Positions 49,082-58,880 of a stretch of 64,000 bases of DNA are shown in pieces; positions within the stretch are counted from its first letter, which is position 1, and each line of letters begins with the position of its first letter. This stretch comes from Stropharia rugosoannulata (Eukaryota; Basidiomycota; Agaricomycetes; Agaricales; Strophariaceae). Location: positions 2,480,001-2,544,000 of the forward strand of contig JANCIK010000009.1 of the NCBI GenBank assembly GCA_028532985.1, in the 5' to 3' direction. Below the pieces are notes generated by a model. It was not told the DNA's origin. It searched no databases and was given only the letters and a program-made list of their open reading frames with translations. The position numbers were made by a program, and so were the translations under genes.

Positions 49082-50241
49082 TCATACGACAAATCCCTGC
49101 AGCAGCAAATGAGTGTCAGTTTATTAGCTGTATCTGCAGAGGAGAGCACGACCACGTACCCCGTTGACACGGATATTCTGGCCAGTTATCCACTGCGCCG
49201 CCGGGCTTGCCAGGAAGGCTGCGATTGGCGCGACGTCTTCGGGCTCGCCGAGGCGGCGGAACGGGTTTTGTTTGGCGATGGAATCCAGCACGCTCTGTGC
49301 CTTGCCCTCCCGGAATTGGGGCGTGTCGACTGGCCCTGGCGAAATTGTGTTCACTGTGATGTGCCTGCTCCCGAGATCCTTCGCGAGCACGCGCGCTATT
49401 TGCTCAATTGCGCCCTTCGTGGCAAGGTAGCACAGTGCGTTTGGCGTCACGGCTAATAATGTACATTTGTTGGACGCAATTCAAATTGGACAGGAGGGTG
49501 TGGACTCACTGGATGCGGTCGTGAGACTCGAGGAAAAAAAGATGATGCGCCCGCCAGCTGAACAACATATATCAATCAACTCCCGCACGCCGCCATAACG
49601 GGACACTCACGAGAGGGCAAGAGGGGCGCGGCCGCCTGGGCCATGAACAACGGCGCCTTGACGTTGATATTAAAATGCGAGTCGAAGAACGGCTCGTCCA
49701 TCTCGCCGAGCGTCTTGCTGCCCATGATGCCCGCGTTGAGCACGAGGATGTCGATGCGCCCGAACGCCTTGACCGCTTCGTCGAGCAGCAGTCGGCCGCC
49801 CTCGAGCGTCGACGTGTCCGCGCGGACGGCAATCGCACCGCCCTTCCCCTGCGCACGCACCGCGTTCACGACCGCGTCCGCCGCCACGGAGTCGTTGACG
49901 AAGTTGACGACCACGTTCGCGCCCTGCTCGCCCATGCATTTGGCGATGGCCGCCCCGATCGACCGCGACGAGCCCGTGATCACTGCGACCTTGCCTAGGC
50001 CATGTGTAAATCTCGTCACGTAGTGCCAGTCGTACAGCGCTCAATACTCACCATGAAGAGACGTCGCTGGGAGGAACACAGACGACGCTGACGCATTCCT
50101 GTTTAGTGTCAAGGCAGTCGGTACAGCTAGTTTATTGTTGTTATTGTTATTGTTATTCCCTGGGCGGACGGCGTTGAAGAAGTTGGACACGGCTTCGGAC
50201 ATAGTGTTCTTGCGTGCAGCGGGCATAATGAGTAGATTCAA
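49082..50241 (-). CDS. Short-chain dehydrogenase/reductase (SDR)
   Basis: Classical NAD(P)-dependent oxidoreductase. Exons 50052-50241, 49611-49994, 49510-49557, 49160-49452, 49082-49096; 309 aa from the first in-frame ATG. Cofactor motif TGSSRSIG, NAG motif LNAGIMG, catalytic Ser in FFSSSLT, and YLATK as the YxxxK motif are present, followed by SPGPVDT and the usual C-terminus WITGQNIRVNGGFVV. The last intron (63 nt) adds a 15-nt terminal exon; without it the protein would end in an odd tail. A ~62-residue N-terminal extension with eight consecutive Asn precedes the core GKVAVITG; it may be a leader, or the true start may be the ATG of MSEAVSNFF. Substrate unknown. Confidence 0.92.
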
Positions 50242-51827
50242 GTAGTAAGGGTGCAGTACTTAAGGGGAAGAAGGAGCGGTAGTGGTGCTGCTCAACACCG
50301 TGTTCGACGGGTTTAAAGCATACTGCGCACAATGCACCCATGATCCACCCTACCGACGTGCGCAATCCGCGCGAGATCCTCGTGTCCGATAGTACTATTG
50401 ATATCGAGAGCTGGGAGGTAATGCTAAGTATGTTTGTGCATGGTGTCTGCGTGTTCTCTAGACAGGGATGATAGGATGATACACGCACGTGGGGCGCTGA
50501 AGCCTGGACGTTGGACAGTCAGCGCGACAGATGATGTATTGCTTGCTCGTTAGGGCTTAGTCCGTCGACTAGTACGAGGGTTTGCTACCCGCATCCCACT
50601 GCTTATAGAACCAGAAGACGAAAAATATTTATTACGCTCTATCTTCGGGTGTCATGCAACGTGAGATTAGTACCAGTGACACTAATTCATCAAAGGAAAA
50701 GTTTTATCTTAATTTATGTTGAATATCATATACTGTGCTAAGCTACTCAAAGCTATTATTCCACAGTTTTACCGTAGCATGCCACATCTACTATAATAAA
50801 AGACGGCACACGTCTTTTGTTTCCTTCTTTGGAAATCGAGACTTCTGTTTTTGGAAACAGCATTTCCTTTCATGTGCTGTCCGCTACAACTTTGTATCAT
50901 TGTCGTTCCCTCTGTATAATTTTGTTACCTGCCCCTCTGTCTCTATTATTTCTGCCAATTGCCACGCCACCAATGAACGTGCAACGTCAATTTCAATCAC
51001 ACAGACGCCTGTAAGGCATCGAAAAACCTGTGCGATAAGTTGTGTTTACACTGATTTCCGTATAAAATAAATATCCGTGTAACTAACAAAGCTCATGATA
51101 ATTCACCAACGGGGTGTTTCAAAATCATAATTGCAATTAAGACTGGAAGACGTCAAAGTTTGAAGAGATCCACCCCCCTGTTAATATACGGTATTCTGTA
51201 CAATCTGTACATCATGATGCTCCGCTCAAAATGGTAACTGTGTGACTATATATAGCAATAATTGTCTTCCCGAGATCAACGAACACTTATTTGACAAGGT
51301 TGAAGTTCGCGGACAAGGTTATAGCACCAATGACACCGCACTTATATACATACATACCTCACTTTCAGTTTCAATCAAGATCTGTTCCTCACATCAAACA
51401 AATTCCACGTATAAAAGATATCAATTCTTTCAACAACACATCTGAACGATACTAATTTACTAACGACACTTCGGATACACGTCAGCATACTGAACAAACA
51501 CATAATAGATCGATGGAGGCTACGATTCGGGGGGAGCGGAGATTGGAGGCGCATGCGATGCTGTAGAGTGGTGATGAGGGGATGGTAGTACAGGAGAGCA
51601 TCGCATGATTTAAAGGCGATTTGAAAAAATATACAGTCGCCTTGAGTCCGGTAATGTAGCTACGGGAGTCTTTTGAGTCGGGTAGGAGAAACCCCCGATC
51701 GCGCGCAGAACACGTCGGGTATAGAGGAAACGATAAAAAGGAAAAATAGATGTACGAGTACGAAATCAAGAACAAAAAAAAAAGAAATAAAGAGAAAAAC
51801 ATTCATTGAAACGAAGCAGCGGCGAGT
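50242..51827. other. Intergenic region containing a Helitron-like end
   Basis: About 1.6 kb between the SDR and bZIP genes. It holds the Helitron-like copy 2 at 50787 and AT-rich sequence. Frames at 51482-51802 are likely 3' untranslated sequence of the bZIP gene. Confidence 0.5.
50787..50945 (+). mobile_element. Helitron-like 5' terminal sequence, copy 2
   Basis: Starts TCTACTATAATAAAAGACGG after an A, with a perfect hairpin (AAAAGACG, 5-nt loop, CGTCTTTT). It matches copy 1 at 43739 in direct orientation, with an insertion of about 20 nt around GGAAATCGAGACTTC. The 3' end (CTRR) of the element could not be located. Confidence 0.5.
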
Positions 51828-53516
51828 CTAAAGCTCGTCCTCGAGTCTCGGGAACTCTTCGTCCTCCTGGTAGTCGTACGTGTAGATGCCCATCGCCTTG
51901 AGCTGCGCCTGCATCGTCAACGCCCGTGTCTTCCAGATGTTACTAATCCGCTCCCGATGCTTCGAGTCCTTCACAGCCTGTTGGTACGCTTCAAGCTTTC
52001 TCCTTCGACTGCGACGAGCCGCAAGAGTGTTTTGCGTTCGCTTCGCAACGACAGACTCCACATCCTTCTCATCGAGCTCCTCCTCGTCGAGGTCATCGAC
52101 GCGCTTGCGCTTCTTGACCGACGCCGGGACTGCCTTTCTCGACGTTGCCGACGGGGTGACGTACTTGCGCGGCTGGATGGGAGCATCGTCGCCGAGAAGG
52201 GCATCAGGAGTAATGCCCTTGCGGATGCCCGTTGCCTTGGTGCGACGGGCGTGGTCTGCATCGGAAGTTGACTGAGAGGCGACGGAGGTCAAGGATGATG
52301 GATGGGTGAAGCCGGGAGCATTGAATGATGGCATGGCATCGAAGTCGAGGAAGGGAGATTCGAGGTTGGGCGAGATGGTGTAGAGATCCTGTTCAATGGG
52401 CGTTATCTGAGTGGGCACTGAGGGCGCTGCCTTCACCGGGACTTCCTCGTGCTTGGAGAGATCGATGCCACCGAACAGCGGCCTGTCATCGTTGTACGCG
52501 AGCGACGGGCTGGTGAGCATATCCTCGTCAGCGAAAAGAGGAGTAGAGAGGAAGTCAGAGTATGGGGTCTCGAACGGCGACGTATCGAAGTTGTCGAGCG
52601 TGGGCATGTTGGGGGTGAACAGGTCCATGAAGTCGGAGTTATCGTTAAACTCGGGCGAGGCTGTATCAGAGTCCACAGAGGTCAGGAAGTCCGGATATGG
52701 AGATCTCGCCGTCCAGTGCTCACCGAAGAAGTCATCGAAGTTTTGCTGGGTGGCCGCCGACGGCTCAGATGGCACGACCGGAGCCTCCAGATCCGTCGGG
52801 GAAATAGTTGTTGATGGGTGCTGCTCTACCATGGTCGATGATTCGGTTGGCGTGTTGCGGAGCATTTGCAGATAGTTGTCACGAAGAAGCGGGAGAGACT
52901 GCGGGGTTTGCTTATGTTGTATGTGCTGTTGTACTGTAGGGGCAATGCGCGGTGCAGGGGGTAATACCTGAGGGATACCATGATGTGCGGCCAAGTCCTT
53001 GGAGGATTGGAAAACGGGGTAAGACGTCCGAGGACGACGAATAGGGTGATTTATAACATGTTGGGTGAGGGGTTGAGCAGAACTCGAAACAGATGTTTCA
53101 AGTGGTGGGGCTTGTCCGAAGATGCGAGGTGCCGAAGACGAGGGGAAAGAAGTCGAGTTATTCACAAGGAGGTGAACATCTTGACTTGTGTATGAGATGT
53201 AGTTGTTCTTATGGGCGGAAATTGCGACGGGGTCGAGACGACTGGGCAAAGTGTTGGGGGACGAAGGCACCGCTGAGGGTAGCCTTGAGATCCTAGAGGT
53301 GGGCGGGATCAGTTCCTGCTCGACAAATTCATGATTTGCAATGGCCGCGGGAGAAAATCGCGGGGATGAGCAAGGAGCCCTCGAATGACTTGCCCGACTC
53401 GCATTATCGGCCGGGCTGGGATGCACGTCCATCTGATCAACAACATTGTGCCCAGCAGTCGCAGGGGCCGGAGTGGGCCCGCGCACAGTAACATTTGGTA
53501 AAGGGGACGCAGACAT
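51828..53516 (-). CDS. Gcn4/Cpc1-like bZIP transcription factor
   Basis: Single-exon, 562 aa. The C-terminal basic region KRTQNTLAARRSRRRKLEAYQQ matches the Gcn4/CpcA signature (N-x2-A-A-R-R-S-R) and is followed by a short coiled segment with few heptad leucines. A likely nuclear signal KKRKR comes before it. The middle is acidic with clustered aromatic residues (DFFGEHW, SDFMDLFTPNMP, SPFLDFDAMPSF), as in Gcn4-type activation domains. Such factors switch on amino-acid biosynthesis under starvation. A perfect TGACTCA site lies 57-63 bp upstream of the start. The family is usually controlled by upstream ORFs in the leader; see the findings for the leader here. Confidence 0.9.
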   Translation of the reverse strand: MSASPLPNVTVRGPTPAPATAGHNVVDQMDVHPSPADNASRASHSRAPCSSPRFSPAAIANHEFVEQELIPPTSRISRLPSAVPSSPNTLPSRLDPVAISAHKNNYISYTSQDVHLLVNNSTSFPSSSAPRIFGQAPPLETSVSSSAQPLTQHVINHPIRRPRTSYPVFQSSKDLAAHHGIPQVLPPAPRIAPTVQQHIQHKQTPQSLPLLRDNYLQMLRNTPTESSTMVEQHPSTTISPTDLEAPVVPSEPSAATQQNFDDFFGEHWTARSPYPDFLTSVDSDTASPEFNDNSDFMDLFTPNMPTLDNFDTSPFETPYSDFLSTPLFADEDMLTSPSLAYNDDRPLFGGIDLSKHEEVPVKAAPSVPTQITPIEQDLYTISPNLESPFLDFDAMPSFNAPGFTHPSSLTSVASQSTSDADHARRTKATGIRKGITPDALLGDDAPIQPRKYVTPSATSRKAVPASVKKRKRVDDLDEEELDEKDVESVVAKRTQNTLAARRSRRRKLEAYQQAVKDSKHRERISNIWKTRALTMQAQLKAMGIYTYDYQEDEEFPRLEDEL

Positions 53517-53572
53517 GGCTCGTATTGGATAAACAGTAGGGGGTCGTTGGCCTACGTAGAAAGCAGGAACTA

Positions 53573-53579
53573 TGACTCA
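53573..53579 (-). promoter_or_regulatory. Gcn4/AP-1-type site TGA(C/G)TCA
   Basis: Perfect TGACTCA (TGAGTCA on the gene strand) between the bZIP start codon and its TATA box. Gcn4-family proteins bind this heptamer, so autoregulation is possible; near-matches TGACTCG occur at about 53650 and 53735. If the TATA box is used, the site lies in the transcribed leader. Confidence 0.45.
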
Positions 53580-53662
53580 CGGGTGACCTGGGGCTCGACG
53601 CTGCGACGAGTCCGTGTGGAGGTGGGGGACAAGAATGAAAACCAGTGCCCTGACTCGAGCCT

Positions 53663-53671
53663 CTTTATATA
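53663..53671 (-). promoter_or_regulatory. TATA box of the bZIP gene
   Basis: TATATAAAG on the minus strand, about 150 bp upstream of the start codon in a GC-rich setting. It predicts a leader of roughly 110-120 nt. Confidence 0.5.
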
Positions 53672-56054
53672 ATCCGCCCCCTGCTATTTTCAGGCTCAGC
53701 TCTGACGCGGACCCGACCTTACGTAAGCAAGATCTGACTCGGGGCGCGCAGAGATAGATGCCACTGCCTCCTCCCGTCCCAGAGGCTGTTCTACTTGGAC
53801 CTGTACTTGTCTGGCGCCAGGCCATCCCCATCTGACCACTTCTGCGCTGAACTCCCGCCCAGTGCTCCCCAAAGGAGGGCCTGCTGCCCATGGCCTATTC
53901 ACAGACCGAGTCATATCGAATCCGCGGCATCAATGGCCGCTGACAGATAAAACCCGTCCTGGCCGGCTTCCCACTGTTATGGATACCCGACGTCTTCCTC
54001 TTCGGGACGTCCCCGCCTCGCGCACGCCGTACCGCACAGCCCCCGCCCGCCAGCTGACCCGCCTTATCGCCTGCCATGCGGCATCCCGCCCCATTAGGCA
54101 GCAGCGCGCCCTCTGCCCACCGCCCTCCCGCCCATGTATCTCCATTCGCCCCGTCTGGGCACAGGGCAAAACCGTATCGCGGCTCTCCCCCGACGATATC
54201 CCGTGCGAGCGCGGATCGCCTATCCGCATCTCTTCACATAACGCAGCGGCCTCCTCCCCCGAGCACATTCTCCGCATCCAAGAATAAAGGTGTGCAGTCT
54301 GCGCAAATACCCCACCCTTGCCCCAGTCGCCTCAACTGGGCTGTACAGTGCATGCGGCGCTGCGGCGTAGTTCACCCGCAATCTTCAATTCCAGATTGAC
54401 GCTCTAACCTGCCCTAACCTCTCTCCATTGTTCTAGTGTTGCATACTTGGATTTTCGTGTCCCACCCTCATTTAATATATTCACATTCTCCATGACTGTC
54501 GCAGGAAAAGATCCTTGCTTCAAGGCAGTGCGTGAGTCCATCACGATACATGCAAGTCTTCTTCCACGCACAAATGTCGCGTAGATGTTGCCCGGACGGG
54601 GACTACAGTGCAAGAGGTACAATGTTCGGCACATGCTCGCAGAACTTGCCGGACATTTGCACCGACAAAACCTAATCACCAGCTGATGTTCCTGTCCTGA
54701 TCGTGTCGGATGCCTTCATTTAGAACATATAATAGGGGTACGTCACCACGGCGCGCCTTGGAAGACCAATAGATTGAGCCACAGCACCGGCGCCCGACTA
54801 CGCAACCACAGAGCCCCACGCCCAAAGGCATGGCCATTGTGCCGCGCAATCATTCAAGCTACAAACAGCGCCGCAGCGTCCCCACCAGTAGTACAGTACA
54901 CAGCACCAAGCTAGCCCCCCCTCATTAAATTCAATTAGAGTTGTCCGTGTGTACCTCAGTCCCGTCGCCACGTATGTCAGTCTTACTGAATAGCGCTGCG
55001 CGTGCATCTGGAGCCCCGGACCCTGATAAGGCATGCAGGTGACAGTAGGACGGCGCAGTAGCAGGCAGCAGCATGAGCATCATTCCACAGCATTGAAAGC
55101 ATATTCAGCAGCCTAGGATAAGCAGCGCACTCAGACTTGTCAGCCGCGCTGATTGCTCTGTAATCAGCAACAAAGTGCGTTGATAATCCGTCGGAATCGA
55201 AGGTGTCCCGGAATGGCATCCGTGGACACTTCCTTAGCTAGCATATCAGACAGTTGCAGCGCGGCCCGCCTCGACTTGCTGCGAGAGTAGCAGAGCGCAG
55301 CCTTCGCAGCGTATCCACATCAATAATAATGCGCAGAGATGTCTTAGTCCAGTAGAACACAGTACATGCGCGCAAGTCCGATAGATCGGCAGTACAGCAG
55401 GAATACAGCACGTGTCGGAATCCAGGAAGTACAAAAGCCAAATGAGCGAGACTGGAAGCGAGTGGAGCAGATACAACCCGTGCACATCGGAGGGGTACAG
55501 CCTTCGCAGACGAGATGACCGTGTCCAATTGCAAACAGGTGAGGGCCAACCAATGAACTAATGCCTATGCCAGGACCAGTATCTCGTGCCCAGAAATCGA
55601 AACATAGCGTACCAGTCGGTGACCCGTGCCGTCCTGATCGCTATCCTAGCACAGGCCGCGAAGAGAAGTAATGTCCTGAAAGAACCTGATTGGCTGATTC
55701 GTCCGCGTAGGGCGCCCGAATGCACTATGTATATCAGTAAGCCACCTAGCCACCGTCTCACTATCACAGGACTCTAAGCAGCCAGGTAGCAACATCACGA
55801 CGTGCACGGCGTCCCGTTGTGTAGGCAAAATTTCTCCAGTAAAAGTCCTGAAGTATGCCTTCGCGCCGAATTAGGACCGAGGACGGGGACGCAGCGGGAT
55901 GCGTATACTTCATATGCTTCATAGGTTCGCCCCGGGTGAGAACATGATAAGCAAATAAGCAGCATGACCCAGAGGTCACCGAGGTCCGGGAGCCAATGAC
56001 CAGAAAGAACATGCTAGCGCGGTCGTTTGTCTGAGCTAGGCGCGGTAATTCTTC

Positions 56055-56300
56055 CAGAGCGCAGAACGAGCAATATCTCCAGAAAAGAGATGCATATACC
56101 TATCAAACAATGCATATATGCGGGTTGGCGTGGTCGTTTTTCCCGGGTTAAGTGGGAAAGCTTGCACATATTGAACTCCGGTGGGTGGTGATATACATGA
56201 GTTGAGCAACGGTACCCGGACGACCGCCCAGAGCACAGAACGAGCACATTTTTCTTGAAAGGGACGCATATAGTCAACGAGCACCGCATATATCCCGCAT
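56055..56300. repeat. Diverged tandem duplication, unit about 174 bp
   Basis: CAGAGCGCAGAACGAGCA at 56055 recurs as CAGAGCACAGAACGAGCA at 56229, and similarity runs on for about 70 bp in each copy through GCATATA and GCATATAT landmarks. On the minus strand both copies are open and give similar peptides (Y-M-x-C...L-V-L-x-S-G-R), but no protein is recognised. Confidence 0.55.
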
Positions 56301-57389
56301 CCGGGAACATCTAGAGCAACAGCGAAAAGCAGCCGTATACTGCGCGTCTTGTAAGCTAATCGTAGAAGGCGGTCCGATGAGGTAGCATCTTCCAGTATGA
56401 TGGCGGCGTCGAATGGGGTAAGCGACGGCGGGGCATTTATTAGTGTGGTCTTGTGTGGACGCGCTTGTGCTCCATGCTTGCCGTTCTAGGTACGAGGCGC
56501 ATCAATTCTGGAGGGCGCATCAGTTGTGAAGGTTAAGCGAGTCGCATAGATAACTGGAAGTTCGTCTGCAATCTGGGTTACTTGCATCTGCATCGAGAAA
56601 TCGGGGAGAAAAGGAGGATGGCTATGAGTCATGGACGGAATTTCGAGTGTTCCGCAATCTAGGAGCAGAAGTAATATGTCCAGAGAGGCGTTATTAACAT
56701 GATCCAGTCTTGAGGGCGGGAATAGGCGCATTATTCATCTAAAGCGGATGCGAGCAGGTTCCGGAACGATAACCAAGCAAAAGAAGCAAGCCAGGCGCCA
56801 AAGGGCAAAGAGCGGGAGAAAAAATAGAAGGGAAGGGAGCGGGGGGCGGGCGGCCTCGAGGCAGGTTTCGTGGGGAAAGTTGGGCGGGGGAGGCGCCTTT
56901 TATATGTGCAGCTCGGTCCCGCTCCTATCGTTGACTCACTCACTGCCTTCGGTCGGTGGTGCCGCGCCGCCGCCACCCGACGCGCAGCTATCACGTGCGC
57001 TAAGGGAGGGGCCGAGGGCTCGGCACTGCTCGGCACGGAGCTAAATATAGTCATCCACCGTCAGGACCAGCATAGTGCGCCTTGCGTGTTCCAGGCGCCT
57101 CAAGGCGGTGAGCAACGTCCGCTACGTGTGTTACAGAGTACTATCAAGGGAAGGAAATTTGTGGAACATGACTGAGTTTATGTTTTTAAGGCTATGAATA
57201 CTTTTCGGGAAGGTTCTGGAACGATGCCGATATCGCAAACTTGCACCCACAAGCTTGGTCCGACTTGGTCTCCGAGACAACACAAGAGGGGTCCAAAAAT
57301 GACTCGAAAGCTTGGAAAATACATGATATGTAATCAGAGCGCATATAGAGTTACACTACCAAGTATAATGATCACTGCGCCGACCAAAG

Positions 57390-58493
57390 TTACATTTTCC
57401 CTGCCTTCTCCTCAGCATCGCCCCAAACCATAAACAACGCCGGGAGTGTTCCGTAATTCCCACTAAGTTCTGATGACTTAAGAAGCTTGAATCCAAACTT
57501 GCTGTACCATTTTACCTGAGAGATATGGAATTAGCGATGTCATCCGCACAAATTATTCTATTCAGTTGCACATTCTCCTGATTTTGTGTTAGCAGAGTGA
57601 CGATTTTGTGATCTCTCTCTGCCTAAAATTTAGGAATTAGAAAGATCTTGATCTACATATGCAGGAGAAAAGCTACATACCTTTTTTAACACATCTCGCA
57701 TCATTGCTCCGCCATATCCCTTTCCTTGGTGCGCTGGATCCGTCCCAATAAAAGAAGCGTGCCACTGGTCGTCGTACTGTGGAAGCGTTAATGTTCCACA
57801 TCAGACAGACAAAAAGTTAAGGTTACGCACCTTATTCCCAATAAGTTCTTTCCACTCCTTGGGGCCTTCCTCACCAGCCTTTAAAGGCCCGGGAGGGAAA
57901 GATTTAGATCAGCAATGTATTTCATCACCGTAATGATTAAAACGATATTACCCACCCTTTTCCACCACTCCAGACAATCAAGAGGCGCTAGCTTCATGAC
58001 GTCATTCCATCCCAGATTTTTCTGCGATTCACTAATGCAGTAGCCAGACCAGAAACTTAGTGAATATTCTTCAGATATTTGATGCGACCTACTTACCTTG
58101 CCATAAAATGCACACCGGGAGGGTACCACACCCCCGCAGAGGCCATCTTCCCGGCCGCATCGTGCACGCCATACAAGACGCCCTCCACAGACGCCGCACG
58201 TGTGATGGCTGTAAACATCGGCTTTAATAGATCCATTTTCCCGCCCACCATCGTGCGTCCTAAGGCCTCTGAAATGTTAGGTTAAAGGAACATTAGCGTT
58301 GGGCTAGTGGGCAATTAACAAACTTAGTAGCAGGTCCCATTGCGCACCTCCTTTAAATGCACAAACAAGAATGTTGGCAGCTTGGTTGATCTGGGTCTCT
58401 ACGTGTTATATTATGCGGAAGTTCTTTGGGTAATACTGATGGCGTTTTCTTACCTGTCGGCCTTTTCAGAATTCTCACTATGTGATTAGACAT
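57390..58493 (-). CDS. GNAT-family N-acetyltransferase
   Basis: Acetyl-CoA-dependent acetyltransferase of unknown substrate. Eight small exons: 58454-58493, 58324-58398, 58097-58268, 57956-58031, 57831-57878, 57681-57776, 57572-57622, 57390-57515; 227 aa, all junctions in phase. The acetyl-CoA loop is GTDPAHQGKGYGGAMMRDVL (motif A, Q-x2-G-x-G/A). The C-terminal motif B region is VKWYSKFGFKLL. The N-terminal part (MSNHIVRILKRPTETQINQAANILVCAF) and the body GVWYPPGVHF fit fungal members of this group. No exon exceeds 172 nt, so a frame-based scan misses the gene. The Kha1-like gene lies 387 bp upstream on the same strand. Confidence 0.87.
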
Positions 58494-58880
58494 GTCGATT
58501 GTAATAAATAATCAAGAAGATTGTTGAGGTTCACGAAACGAGGACACTTGAAACTTATACATGGTCGAGGCCGAGACCAGCTGAAACCATGGTAATTGGT
58601 CTGGCCCATCTAGAATACAGTACTCCTGGATTGTTGGCAGCAATTGTACGGGCCAGTATTTGAGCATAGAGTATTCCTCTATCTTTCATCCGCTCATTAA
58701 GACATAAATATTACAAGTCATGTACATCGTTTGGTAGGTATCGTATGCGGTTCAATGTGGGTGTCCGTTACCATCAAGTACTCCCTCCAGATCAGTCGTA
58801 ATGCTCTTTCAAATACCAAGCAGCCCCCGCTCGCAGGCTGTCAGCACCTTCCCGTCCGCGAGCCGCTCATAAAAGTACAC
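58494..58880. other. Intergenic region GNAT/Kha1-like antiporter
   Basis: 387 bp between two minus-strand genes; AT-rich, with no recognised element. Confidence 0.5.

Larger units (their letters stand above)
53517..57389. other. Long intergenic region with a diverged tandem repeat
   Basis: About 3.9 kb between the bZIP start and the GNAT stop. The first ~900 bp are GC-rich promoter. From about 54400 there are only short frames without domains. A diverged duplication lies at 56055-56300. Another TGACTCA occurs at about 56933. The stretch may be an old decayed element (inference). Confidence 0.5.
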
